The notes: generated by a model from the sequence alone, not told the origin. A stretch of DNA of 8,952 nt from Oscillospiraceae bacterium (GCA_900765125.1 CAAFQL010000393.1:1-8952); one strand, 5' to 3'; numbered from the stretch's first letter, positions 1 through 6,240 are shown. Numbers and translations are program-made.

Positions 1-18
1 CAGCCAGTACTCAAGCAT
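1..18 (-). CDS. First codons of a downstream gene, cut by the window edge (possibly dprA)
   Basis: On the minus strand an ATG at 18-16 opens a frame reading MLEYWL and runs out of the window. It overlaps the end of the methyltransferase gene by 8 bases. It is preceded by a purine-rich GGAAGGGAAGGCAGAG stretch that can serve as a ribosome site. Overlap with the preceding stop suggests translational coupling in the same operon. The sequence resembles the start of DprA (DNA-processing protein) from clostridia, and dprA near this methyltransferase is plausible, but six residues cannot establish identity. The gene is therefore a guess and the start itself is only moderately supported. Confidence 0.4.
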
Positions 19-832
19 CTCTGCCTTCCCTTCCTTTCATCATTTCCCACATGAGAATTCCTGCCGCCATTGCAGCATTCAGTGATTCAATGCTGCCCTG
101 CATAGGAATAGTAACTCTGCGTGCGCATCGACTTATCACCTCATCTGCAAGGCCACTGCCCTCATTTCCTATCCAAACAGCACGTTTTCCGCCGGGATAT
201 TCGCCCCTGCCTACAATTTCTGCCTGACCTGTAACAACAGATGCGTCGCTTTGTATGTCTGCCCTTTCAAGCTCTGCAAAAAGTTCTTCTTCATCACTGC
301 ATACAGCAACCGGAACACGAAAAAGCGAACCCATAGTAGCACGCACAACTTTTGGACTGTAAATATCACAGCTTTTACAAAATACCACTCCAGACACTCC
401 CAGTGCATCGGCTGTTCTAAGTATCATACCAGCATTGCCGGGGTCTTGAAGCTGATACAGAACTGCAAATGCTTTTCCATTTTCCAGAAACTCAGAAAGT
501 GTTATCTGCTTTGGCATCGTACATATTGCAAATATACCCTGAGGACATTCTGTTTCAGCCATATGTTCACTAATATCAACAGTAATAAGATATTTTCTGC
601 AATCATTATTTATATATGCAGATAGTTCCTCTCCATATCTCTCAAAAGCTTCATCGGTAAAAAAAAGGATCTTTATCTGTGCACTGTTTTTCATAGCGTC
701 AGATACAATACGATAGCCCTCAAGCACAAAACTCTGTTCCTGCATTCTTGCCCTTTTATTTACAGCAAGCTTTCTGTACAGCTTTACAGATGGGTTGTCC
801 TTTGCTGTCACTTTCATATACCCAATGCTCAT
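11..832 (-). CDS. TrmH/SpoU-family RNA 2'-O-methyltransferase
   Basis: This 273-residue protein is a SpoU/TrmH (SPOUT) methyltransferase, expected to transfer a methyl group from S-adenosylmethionine to a ribose 2'-OH in rRNA or tRNA. The N-terminal part (about residues 8-105) looks like the SpoU substrate-binding domain, including FVLEGYRIV at 35-43. The catalytic trefoil-knot domain follows with its three motifs: DPGNAGMILRTADALG at 130-145 (N133, R139), AVWIGNEGSGL at 218-228 (N223, E224), and IPMQGSIESLNAAMAAGIL at 242-260 (S250, N252). The length is normal for the family. The ATG at 832 has AAGGAGG about seven bases upstream, which decides it over the ATG five codons later. It lies 60 bases after rplT, a common clostridial order, and probably depends on read-through of the hairpin between them. 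The exact target nucleotide cannot be told from sequence, so rlmB is not assigned. Confidence 0.93.
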   Translation of the reverse strand: MSIGYMKVTAKDNPSVKLYRKLAVNKRARMQEQSFVLEGYRIVSDAMKNSAQIKILFFTDEAFERYGEELSAYINNDCRKYLITVDISEHMAETECPQGIFAICTMPKQITLSEFLENGKAFAVLYQLQDPGNAGMILRTADALGVSGVVFCKSCDIYSPKVVRATMGSLFRVPVAVCSDEEELFAELERADIQSDASVVTGQAEIVGRGEYPGGKRAVWIGNEGSGLADEVISRCARRVTIPMQGSIESLNAAMAAGILMWEMMKGREGRDA

Positions 833-846
833 GTGAGACCTCCTTA

Positions 847-882
847 TAACAAAACACGCTCCGTTTGTTACCAGAGCGTGTT
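847..882 (-). terminator. Hairpin between rplT and the methyltransferase gene, probable (leaky) terminator
   Basis: Two perfect 9-base arms, AACACGCTC at 853-861 and GAGCGTGTT at 874-882, enclose a 12-base loop. On the minus strand the hairpin is followed by a short U-rich tail reading TTGTTAT. It starts 10 bases after the rplT stop. The ribosome site of the methyltransferase (AAGGAGG) follows the tail almost at once, so the hairpin may both reduce transcription into that gene and mark the 3' end of the ribosomal-protein transcript. The weak T-tract and lack of another promoter suggest partial read-through. Confidence 0.7.
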
Positions 883-892
883 CAGATTACTA

Positions 893-1246
893 TTACAGAG
901 CTGCCTTTGCCTTTTCAACAATTGCAGTAAAACCTGCTGCATCGTTGATTGCAATCTCGGACAGCATCTTTCTGTTCAGTTCAATGCCAGCCTTCTTGCA
1001 ACCGTTCATAAATGTAGAATAGTTGATACCATTCATCTTGCAAGCAGCAGAGATTCTTGTGATCCAGAGCTGTCTGAACTCTCTCTTCTTCTGCTTTCTG
1101 CCAATGTAAGCATAGTTACCGGACTTCATGACAGCCTGCTTAGCCATCTTGAAGTGCTTGCTCTTGCTGCCCCAATAACCTTTAGCCAGCTTCAGTGTTT
1201 TATTTCTTCTCTTACGAGTCATCATTGCACCCTTAACACGTGCCAT
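893..1246 (-). CDS. rplT: 50S ribosomal protein L20
   Basis: L20 (bL20) is an early-assembling large-subunit protein that binds 23S rRNA. The 117-residue sequence is a complete family member. It opens MARVKGAMMTRKRRNKTLKLAKGY and contains the conserved YAYIGRKQKKREFRQLWI block at 46-63 and INYSTFMNGCKKAGIELNRK in the C-terminal half. The basic N-terminal extension (about 1-58) is the rRNA-threading helix; the rest is the globular domain. GGAGGT precedes the ATG at a good distance. It is third in infC-rpmI-rplT, 54 bases after rpmI. In Bacillus and E. coli L20 represses its own operon by binding an mRNA structure; the leader upstream of infC here offers a possible target, but that is inference. 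Confidence 0.98.
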   Translation of the reverse strand: MARVKGAMMTRKRRNKTLKLAKGYWGSKSKHFKMAKQAVMKSGNYAYIGRKQKKREFRQLWITRISAACKMNGINYSTFMNGCKKAGIELNRKMLSEIAINDAAGFTAIVEKAKAAL

Positions 1247-1300
1247 AATCTTCTACCTCCGATTTTCTATTTATTGTTTTCCTGGAATGCGTTTCTCAGA

Positions 1301-1504
1301 TTAGAGATACGGCAGCAGCTTCTTCAGTGCCGGTGCATTTGTAACATCTGCTACGCCTGCGGTACGAGCTATTCTCTTACGCTTTGTATCCTTCTGTGTA
1401 AGTCTATGTCTCTTATTTGTCTTCTGATACTTCAGCTTACCGGAACCTGTCAGCTTAAAACGCTTCTTTGCGCCAGAATGTGTTTTTGTCTTAACCTTTG
1501 CCAT
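1301..1504 (-). CDS. rpmI: 50S ribosomal protein L35
   Basis: L35 (bL35) is a small basic protein of the large ribosomal subunit. The 67 residues match the family throughout: MAKVKTKTHSGAKKRFKLTGSGKLK at the N-terminus, NKRHRLTQK in the middle (about 30-38), and a LKKLLPYL end, the usual terminus. The ATG at 1504 has AAGGAGG upstream within the 14-base gap after infC, so translation of the two genes is closely linked. The order infC-rpmI-rplT is one of the best conserved bacterial operons. Nothing is unusual about its length or composition. Confidence 0.98.
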   Translation of the reverse strand: MAKVKTKTHSGAKKRFKLTGSGKLKYQKTNKRHRLTQKDTKRKRIARTAGVADVTNAPALKKLLPYL

Positions 1505-1518
1505 AATATATCCTCCTT

Positions 1519-2037
1519 TTACTTGGATGCCTTCGGTGAAATGAACATAACCATACTGCGGCCTTCCATCTTTGCAGGCTTTTCAACAGTACCAACAGCT
1601 GCACAAGCCTCCTTGAATCTTTCAAGCAGCTCCTCACCAATCTGCGGATGTGCAATAGCACGCTTGCGGAATCTTACTGAAACTTTAAGCTTATCGCCGC
1701 CTGTCAAGAACTTCTTTGCCTGATTGACCTTAGTTTCAAAGTCATGAGTATCAATTGCAGAAAACATACGGATTTCCTTTATCGCAACAACCTTCTGATT
1801 CTTACGGGCTTCCTTTTCTCGTTTCTGCTGTTCAAAGCAGTACTTACCGTAATCCATAATACGGCACACCGGCGGTTTCGCCTGTGGTGCAATTTTTACA
1901 AGGTCAAGATCCTTGTCGTATGCAAGCTTCTGCGCGTCTCTTGCAGACATATTTCCCAGTTTCGTTCCGTCGCTGTCAATGACCAGAATTTCCTTATCAC
2001 GAATTTCTTCATTGATCTGCAGCTCTTGTTTGCTGAT
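1519..2037 (-). CDS. infC: Translation initiation factor IF-3, apparent AUC start codon
   Basis: IF3 binds the 30S subunit, blocks premature 50S joining and proofreads start codon and initiator tRNA. From the proposed start the protein has 172 residues, the usual length. The N-terminal domain carries INEEIRDKE (about 7-15), the interdomain region KPPVCRIMDYGKY (about 54-66) followed by the basic linker EQQKREKEARKNQK, and the C-terminal domain ends MEGRSMVMFISPKASK. The first ATG in frame (1950) would remove about 29 residues of the N-terminal domain, and no in-frame ATG, GTG or TTG exists between it and the in-frame stop at 2059-2061. The ATC at 2037-2035 lies 8 bases after a strong GGAGGT, giving an ISKQELQINEEIR start (initiating residue read as Met). 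Non-AUG starts are known for infC in E. coli and Bacillus, where they allow IF3 to limit its own synthesis. Family identity is certain; the exact start is strong inference. Confidence 0.95.
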   Translation of the reverse strand: MSKQELQINEEIRDKEILVIDSDGTKLGNMSARDAQKLAYDKDLDLVKIAPQAKPPVCRIMDYGKYCFEQQKREKEARKNQKVVAIKEIRMFSAIDTHDFETKVNQAKKFLTGGDKLKVSVRFRKRAIAHPQIGEELLERFKEACAAVGTVEKPAKMEGRSMVMFISPKASK

Positions 2038-2045
2038 AAGCCAGC

Positions 2046-2051
2046 ACCTCC
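2046..2051 (-). promoter_or_regulatory. infC ribosome binding site that decides an AUC start
   Basis: The minus strand reads GGAGGT, a near-perfect anti-16S match, with 8 bases (GCTGGCTT) before the ATC at 2037-2035. The next in-frame ATG is 96 bases from the site, far too distant for direct use. An out-of-frame ATG at 2057-2055 lies upstream of the site. The spacing therefore picks the ATC codon as the infC start. Confidence 0.8.
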
Positions 2052-2070
2052 AAACATTTTAATTACAAAC

Positions 2071-2100
2071 AAAAATGAGTGCATCACACAGTGAGCACTC
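2071..2100 (-). terminator. Attenuator terminator in the infC leader
   Basis: The minus strand forms GAGTGC-TCAC-TGT-GTGA-T-GCACTC: ten base pairs with one bulged T and a three-base loop, with arms at 2091-2100 and 2077-2087. It is followed by ATTTTTG TTTG, a clear U-tract at 2075-2071. It lies between the promoter and infC, about 20 bases before the ribosome site, so it would stop transcription before the first gene. Its inner and 3' parts are complementary to two upstream leader segments, which supports conditional termination rather than a simple end signal. Confidence 0.78.
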
Positions 2101-2216
2101 CTCATAATACCTCGTCAAACTGCTGCAAAAATACAGCTGTGTGACAAAATATATTGACCGTTTCGATTTAAACCAAACGGTGAGAACTGTGATGCTCTAC
2201 TTTGTTTACTCTGCTT

Positions 2217-2245
2217 ATTATACATCACAGCGCCGTTGTTGTCAA
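2217..2245 (-). promoter_or_regulatory. Full-consensus vegetative promoter of the infC operon
   Basis: On the minus strand TTGACA (2245-2240), a 17-base spacer and TATAAT (2222-2217) give a perfect match to the main sigma factor consensus at optimal spacing. Transcription should begin near 2210. The AT-rich bases just upstream (AGTGTAAAAAGTATAAT) may act as an UP element. The -35 box begins 23 bases after the stop of spoIIR. Confidence 0.92.
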
Positions 2246-2268
2246 GCGGCCATTATACTTTTTACACT

Positions 2269-2871
2269 TTATTCACATATATTCTCCCAAACCTCCGAGA
2301 ACCATTCAAGACATTTCAGCTTGTAACGAAATTTCTGAGGTTCTTGTAACATTTCCTTTTCATTTTCTGTAAAATATTCCTCTGCGCTCTCATCTTTTGA
2401 AGCTGCCGGAACGCATAGAGGAGGATACATAACACACCACCAGTTCTGCCCTTCTGCGCTGCCTATATTTATTCTCACAGCGTTGTAAACACCGGCGGGC
2501 ATGGTAATATTTTCATAAACACGCTCATCAAAATAGATATTTTCATATTCCGCAGTTACTGTATAATCATAACCTTTTTCTGCTACGGTTTCACGTGCAA
2601 TCTCTTCAATTGACGGTAAACATCCCACAGCCACAGCCTTTGCATCTTCCAAAGAATATACATTTTCAAAATAACATGAACCTTTCTCTAAAACTGCATC
2701 ACGAACAGCATACTTCAACAGCTGGTCGTCATAAGAATCTGAGTTTGCCAGAATGTGAAGTCTCAAAACATCTTTTTCAAGGTCATGCAGCGTATCTGCG
2801 CTTTTACAAAATGATGATACAACAAGTGCAGCTGCAAATCCAAGTATTGCTGCAATTTCCATTTTTTTCAT
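2269..2871 (-). CDS. spoIIR: Stage II sporulation protein R
   Basis: SpoIIR is made in the forespore under sigma-F, secreted into the intermembrane space and triggers SpoIIGA to process pro-sigma-E in the mother cell. The 200-residue protein starts with a short charged tip and a hydrophobic stretch (about 5-22), a signal peptide or anchor. It then carries the family blocks LRLHILANSDS (36-46), KYAVRDAVLE (about 53-62), and YNAVRINIGSAEGQNWWCVMYPPLC ending near residue 153 (paired W144, W145). The ATG at 2871 is chosen because GAGGTGA lies about six bases upstream; a GTG at 2904 would add 11 residues before the signal sequence and swallow this site. It lies 53 bases after hemW and just before the infC promoter. 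A signal-dependent protein in a lepA-hemW transcript would need a forespore promoter of its own. Confidence 0.95.
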   Translation of the reverse strand: MKKMEIAAILGFAAALVVSSFCKSADTLHDLEKDVLRLHILANSDSYDDQLLKYAVRDAVLEKGSCYFENVYSLEDAKAVAVGCLPSIEEIARETVAEKGYDYTVTAEYENIYFDERVYENITMPAGVYNAVRINIGSAEGQNWWCVMYPPLCVPAASKDESAEEYFTENEKEMLQEPQKFRYKLKCLEWFSEVWENICE

Positions 2872-2924
2872 AGCTCTCACCTCGGTGAAAGTATGAACCG
2901 TCACAAAGAAATTATTCAGCTTTA

Positions 2925-4010
2925 TTATAAAATCTCACACAAAACAGCATTCGACACAAGAAAACCTTTTGGAGTAAAACGTATCATATCAGATATTTTT
3001 TCCATAAGACCGCCCTTTATAAAACGTTCAACTGATTTAATTTGCTCTTCATCAAGCCATGAAAGAGGTATTCCCTCGCTGAGTCTTAGTCCAAGCATTA
3101 TACGTTCTTCTGACAGATCAGGGCATTCATCCTCAATGAAAGTATCCTGATGTTCTTTTTTTATAAATAAATCAAGGTCAGATGGCACATAAAATCTTTT
3201 ATCCATAAACGAGTGTGAAGCAGGTCCTATACCAAGATATGGTAAAAGCTTCCAATATCGGCAGTTATGCCGGCTCTCAAAATTTTTTTGGGCAAAATTT
3301 GAGATCTCGTATTGAGAAAAACCTTTTTCAATCAGATATGATACCATCTGTAAATATAACTCTGCCGTCTCATCTTCATCAGGAACATAGTGCTGCATAT
3401 TCTGAACAGCATATGGAGTACCATCTTCTATTTTAAGCATATATGCGGAAATATGAGTTATCGGCAGTGTGGTAAGCTGTTCCAACGTCTGCGCCAATCG
3501 CTCTTTAGTTTGACCTTTTGTACCTATCATAAGGTCGCAGGAAATATTTTCAAAGCCTGCTTTTACAGCGTCATAAACTGCCTCCACTCCCTGCTCTGCT
3601 GTATGAAGTCTGCCCAAAGAAACAAGAGAATCATTATTTAAATCCTGCAAACCTATTGAGAGGCGGTTTACGCCTGCTTTTCTGTAGCCTATAAGCTTTT
3701 CAGGCGTAACAGTGGCAGGATTTACTTCCATTGTAATTTCAGGAGATATAATAGAAAAAAACTTTTCTATAGTACATATAATTTCTGCAATACTCTCAGG
3801 CAATAGAAGTGACGGCGTACCTCCACCAAAATATATCGTATCAACTTTTCTTCCGTCTCCATAATATCGAATATTTCGGCAAACCGCCTGCACATAAGCA
3901 TTACGCTCATGCAGGCGGTTTTCACAAGAATAAAAGTCACAATAAGGACATTTTCTCAGACAAAACGGCACATGGATATATATTCCCAGTGTGTCAGCTG
4001 CGGATGTCAT
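2925..4010 (-). CDS. hemW: HemW-like radical SAM protein (HemN-related haem chaperone family)
   Basis: This 361-residue protein is a radical S-adenosylmethionine enzyme. The cluster motif is CLRKCPYCDFYS with C17, C21 and C24 (CxxxCxxC). GGGTPS at 62-67 is the SAM-contacting glycine motif, and the barrel continues through EVNPAT (95-100), RLSIGLQDLN (116-125) and CDLMIGTKGQT (158-168). The C-terminal part has YEISNFA (234-240), HNCRYW (248-253, the HNxxYW signature of HemW) and YLGIGPASHS (258-267). Length and a cluster motif so near the N-terminus fit HemW rather than coproporphyrinogen dehydrogenase HemN; family members are often misnamed oxidase. HemW binds haem and is proposed to insert it into respiratory proteins. 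The start at 4010 has AAGGTGA upstream and overlaps the preceding gene by 17 bases, suggesting coupling. lepA-hemW proximity is widespread in Firmicutes. Confidence 0.93.
   Translation of the reverse strand: MTSAADTLGIYIHVPFCLRKCPYCDFYSCENRLHERNAYVQAVCRNIRYYGDGRKVDTIYFGGGTPSLLLPESIAEIICTIEKFFSIISPEITMEVNPATVTPEKLIGYRKAGVNRLSIGLQDLNNDSLVSLGRLHTAEQGVEAVYDAVKAGFENISCDLMIGTKGQTKERLAQTLEQLTTLPITHISAYMLKIEDGTPYAVQNMQHYVPDEDETAELYLQMVSYLIEKGFSQYEISNFAQKNFESRHNCRYWKLLPYLGIGPASHSFMDKRFYVPSDLDLFIKKEHQDTFIEDECPDLSEERIMLGLRLSEGIPLSWLDEEQIKSVERFIKGGLMEKISDMIRFTPKGFLVSNAVLCEIL
2994..3024 (-). promoter_or_regulatory. Candidate sigma-F-like promoter for spoIIR inside hemW (weak)
   Basis: On the minus strand TTTTA (3024-3020, preceded by G), 16 bases, then GGAAAAAATA (3003-2994) resembles the sigma-F form GYHTA-N16-GGNRANANTW known from Bacillus. 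The -10 block fits at every position; the -35 block fits four of five. It would start transcription about 115 bases before spoIIR. The same bases encode the hemW residues around MEKI, so coding constraint may explain the match, and I had to search for it. Confidence 0.25.
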
Positions 4011-4329
4011 TTCTTATCACCTTAGTAAGCGGCATAAAGAACGCATCAAAAATCTTTCCCAAAAGCCATGCCCCTATAATACAACCGGCCATTATCGAAT
4101 ACGCAACCACATTGTTATCTACAAAAAGATAGCTAAGAACTACGCCGACAAGAGCTACAACATATATAACAGCACTAACAATAGTAGACACTTTACCGTT
4201 GCAGCAGCGTCTGCCGCAGGATTTGCAGACCTTTCCCTGAGAATTAAGTCCGCCTGCCAACGCTTTTGTAATAGGATTAAAGCTCCGCTCACCGCAATGA
4301 GGACAGCTGTAAATAGATTCCTTGCTCAT
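3994..4329 (-). CDS. Small zinc-ribbon protein with two membrane segments, function unknown
   Basis: I do not recognise a named family. The 111-residue protein has an N-terminal zinc-ribbon-like knuckle pair: CPHC at 9-12 and CKSC at 35-38 (CxxC-N22-CxxC), with an extra CC at 42-43. Two hydrophobic segments follow (about 48-69 and 74-98) separated by a DNN turn, and then a short basic tail ending RNDIRS. The likely topology is a cytosolic zinc domain at the N-terminus and a membrane hairpin. The ATG at 4329 is preferred because AAGGAGAGG sits just before it, overlapping the lepA stop; an ATG at 4356 would overlap lepA by 14 bases and place this site inside the gene. The gap to lepA is 13 bases and its end overlaps hemW by 17 bases, so it is surely in that operon. 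A link to ribosome or membrane work is only guesswork. Confidence 0.85.
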   Translation of the reverse strand: MSKESIYSCPHCGERSFNPITKALAGGLNSQGKVCKSCGRRCCNGKVSTIVSAVIYVVALVGVVLSYLFVDNNVVAYSIMAGCIIGAWLLGKIFDAFFMPLTKVIRNDIRS

Positions 4330-4342
4330 GTATATCCTCTCC

Positions 4343-6145
4343 TTATTCCGTATCAAGCTTGAGTACGCTCATAAATGCTTCCTGTGGGACTTCTACTGTA
4401 CCCAGTGAGCGCATTCTCTTCTTACCTTCCTTCTGCTTTTCAAGCAGCTTCTTCTTACGTGTAATATCACCGCCGTAACATTTTGCAAGTACGTCCTTAC
4501 GCATTGCCTTGATAGTTTCACGGGCAATTATCTTACCGCCAATAGCCGCTTGAACAGGCACTTCAAAGAGCTGTCTTGGAATATTTTCCTTAAGCTTTTC
4601 AACCATTTTTCTTGCACGTTCATATGATTTATCTGCATGGATAATAAATGAAAGTGCATCCACCATATCACCGTTCAGAAGAATATCAAGCTTTACAAGC
4701 TTTGACGGTGCATATTCACTGAGCACATAATCAAATGAAGCGTATCCCTTTGTACGAGATTTCAGTACATCAAAGAAGTCATAAACTATCTCATTCAGAG
4801 GAAGGTCATATTTCAGGCTTACACGGTTCTCATCAATATACTGCATATCGTGGAACACGCCTCTTCTATTCTGACATAGATCCATTACATTTCCTACAAA
4901 ATCAGACGGCGTGAGGATCTCAGCCTTTACCATAGGTTCTTCTGCCATACGAATAACCGCCGGATCTGGGTAGTTTGAAGGATTATCAATATAGACAACA
5001 TCGCCGTTAGTCATCGTAACACGATATATAACAGATGGCGCAGTTGTAATAAGATCAAGATTATACTCTCTCTCAAGTCGTTCCTGAATGATTTCCATAT
5101 GAAGAAGTCCTAAAAATCCGCAGCGGAAACCAAAACCAAGTGCGATAGAAGTTTCAGGCTCAAAAGTGAGAGACGCATCATTAAGCTGGAGTTTTTCCAA
5201 AGCTTCTCTTAAATCTCCGTACTTTGCACCGTCTGCCGGATATATACCTGAAAATACCATAGGGTTTGCCTGACGATAACCCGGCAAAGGCTCTGCACAT
5301 GGTCTTTCATCAAGTGTAACCGTATCGCCCACTTGTGTATCACCTATGCTCTTGATAGAGGCAGTCAGATAGCCTACCTCACCTGCACGGAGAACACCTG
5401 TATTTACAAGCTGACTTGTATCCATATAGCCGGCTTCAACAATAGTAAAAGTAGAACCGGTTGCCATAAGACGTATGGTATCGCCAACCTTTACAGTGCC
5501 TTCCTTTACACGTATATAAATTACAACGCCCTTATAAGCATCATAGTAGCTGTCAAATATAAGTGCCTGAAGCGGTGCATCAGGATCGCCCTTTGGTGCA
5601 GGAATATCTGTTACAATACGTTCCAGAACCTCTTCGATATTAAGCCCTGCCTTAGCAGAAATTTTAGGTGCATCCATTGCAGGAATACCAATAATATTTT
5701 CAATTTCACTGCACACACGCTCCGGATCAGCTGCCGGAAGATCTATCTTATTAACAACAGGAACAACTTCAAGATCATGCTCAATTGCAAGATATGTGTT
5801 GGCAAGGGTCTGGGCTTCAATTCCCTGAGAAGCGTCAACTACCAGTATAGCACCTTCACAAGCCGCAAGGCTTCTTGAAACTTCATAATTAAAGTCAACG
5901 TGTCCCGGTGTGTCAATAAGATTAAATATATAGGTATTGCCGTCTTTAGCTTTATAGTTAAGGTGTACGGCACGTGCTTTTATAGTAATTCCTCGTTCAC
6001 GCTCAATATCCATATTATCAAGTATCTGCTCTTCCATATCACGTGCTGCCACAGTAAAAGTTTTCTCAAGAATACGGTCTGCCAGCGTTGATTTTCCATG
6101 GTCAATATGGGCAATAATACAGAAATTGCGGATGTTGTCCATCAT
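4343..6145 (-). CDS. lepA: Elongation factor 4 (LepA), ribosome-associated GTPase
   Basis: LepA is a translational GTPase that binds ribosomes; back-translocation and roles in initiation or 30S biogenesis have been proposed. The 600-residue protein is full length. The G domain shows AHIDHGKST (12-20), RERGITIK with T54, DTPGH (78-82) and NKID (132-135). It is followed by the beta-barrel domain II (about 190-275), the EF-G III- and V-like domains, and the LepA-specific C-terminal domain with CYGGDITRKKKLLEKQKEGKKRM, which reads to the usual end. The start at 6145 (MMDNIRN) has AAAGGAG eight bases upstream; an ATG nine codons earlier would place the site inside the gene and lacks its own. It is the first gene of a lepA, zinc-ribbon, hemW, spoIIR set behind one clear promoter. 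Confidence 0.98.
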   Translation of the reverse strand: MMDNIRNFCIIAHIDHGKSTLADRILEKTFTVAARDMEEQILDNMDIERERGITIKARAVHLNYKAKDGNTYIFNLIDTPGHVDFNYEVSRSLAACEGAILVVDASQGIEAQTLANTYLAIEHDLEVVPVVNKIDLPAADPERVCSEIENIIGIPAMDAPKISAKAGLNIEEVLERIVTDIPAPKGDPDAPLQALIFDSYYDAYKGVVIYIRVKEGTVKVGDTIRLMATGSTFTIVEAGYMDTSQLVNTGVLRAGEVGYLTASIKSIGDTQVGDTVTLDERPCAEPLPGYRQANPMVFSGIYPADGAKYGDLREALEKLQLNDASLTFEPETSIALGFGFRCGFLGLLHMEIIQERLEREYNLDLITTAPSVIYRVTMTNGDVVYIDNPSNYPDPAVIRMAEEPMVKAEILTPSDFVGNVMDLCQNRRGVFHDMQYIDENRVSLKYDLPLNEIVYDFFDVLKSRTKGYASFDYVLSEYAPSKLVKLDILLNGDMVDALSFIIHADKSYERARKMVEKLKENIPRQLFEVPVQAAIGGKIIARETIKAMRKDVLAKCYGGDITRKKKLLEKQKEGKKRMRSLGTVEVPQEAFMSVLKLDTE

Positions 6146-6186
6146 TGTATATACTCCTTTGGATTTTATCACAAGTTTTATTTTTT

Positions 6187-6215
6187 ATTATACCATAATT
6201 TGATCTGATTGTAAA
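6187..6215 (-). promoter_or_regulatory. Vegetative promoter of the lepA operon
   Basis: On the minus strand TTTACA (6215-6210), a 17-base spacer and TATAAT (6192-6187) match the main sigma factor consensus with one mismatch. The bases TGG before the -10 box add an extended -10 element. Transcription should begin near 6180, giving a leader of about 35 bases before lepA. Confidence 0.88.
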
Positions 6216-6218
6216 GAG

Positions 6219-6238
6219 CGGAAAAATGAATTTTCCCG
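6219..6238. repeat. Imperfect inverted repeat between two divergent promoters
   Basis: GGAAAA (6220-6225) and TTTTCC (6231-6236) form perfect arms around ATGAA; an outer C/G pair can be added if one C is skipped. The repeat fills the gap between the lepA -35 box (ends 6215) and the plus-strand -35 box (starts 6241). It could be an operator acting on both promoters, or AT-rich UP-type DNA. Function is not shown. Confidence 0.35.
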
Positions 6239-6240
6239 TA

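Larger units (their letters stand above)
2038..2210 (-). promoter_or_regulatory. infC operon leader RNA, attenuator arrangement (L20-leader-like by position)
   Basis: About 170 transcribed bases separate the predicted start site from infC. In 5'-3' order the RNA has: a segment GCATCACA (2195-2188); a perfect 7-bp hairpin ACCGTTT/AAACGGT (arms 2175-2181 and 2157-2163, 11-base loop); a segment TCACACAG (2144-2137) next to a small GCTG/CAGC hairpin; then the terminator-like hairpin and U-tract at 2100-2071; then the ribosome site. GCATCACA is exactly complementary to TGTGATGC (2088-2081) and TCACACAG to CTGTGTGA (2091-2084), both within the terminator hairpin, so either can act as antiterminator. 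In Bacillus the same operon is regulated by L20 through leader attenuation. That this leader binds L20 is inference from operon position; I did not match a covariance model. Confidence 0.7.

Noticed and set aside
833..1723. Long plus-strand open frame of 296 codons opposite rplT, rpmI and infC
   Set aside because: It is antisense to three certain genes, has a cysteine/leucine/serine-rich composition typical of mirrored coding sequence, and shows no domain.
1519..1950. infC starting at ATG 1950
   Set aside because: It would remove most of the first part of the IF3 N-terminal domain, and no ribosome site stands before it.
1896..2105. Minus-strand open frame starting at ATG 2105, overlapping the attenuator and infC
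   Set aside because: Its body is infC in another frame; the start has only a weak GAGG site and sits in the terminator stem. A leader peptide role cannot be excluded but is not supported.
2872..2904. GTG start at 2904 for spoIIR
   Set aside because: It would place the GAGGTGA ribosome site inside the gene and add 11 residues before the signal sequence.
4330..4356. ATG start at 4356 for the zinc-ribbon gene
   Set aside because: It overlaps lepA and bypasses the AAGGAGAGG site that fits the ATG at 4329.
5333..5878. Plus-strand frame of 181 codons opposite lepA
   Set aside because: Mirror of the lepA coding sequence, without ribosome site or recognisable domain.
6146..6172. ATG start at 6172 for lepA
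   Set aside because: The AAAGGAG site lies downstream of it; LepA proteins normally begin near MDNIRNF.
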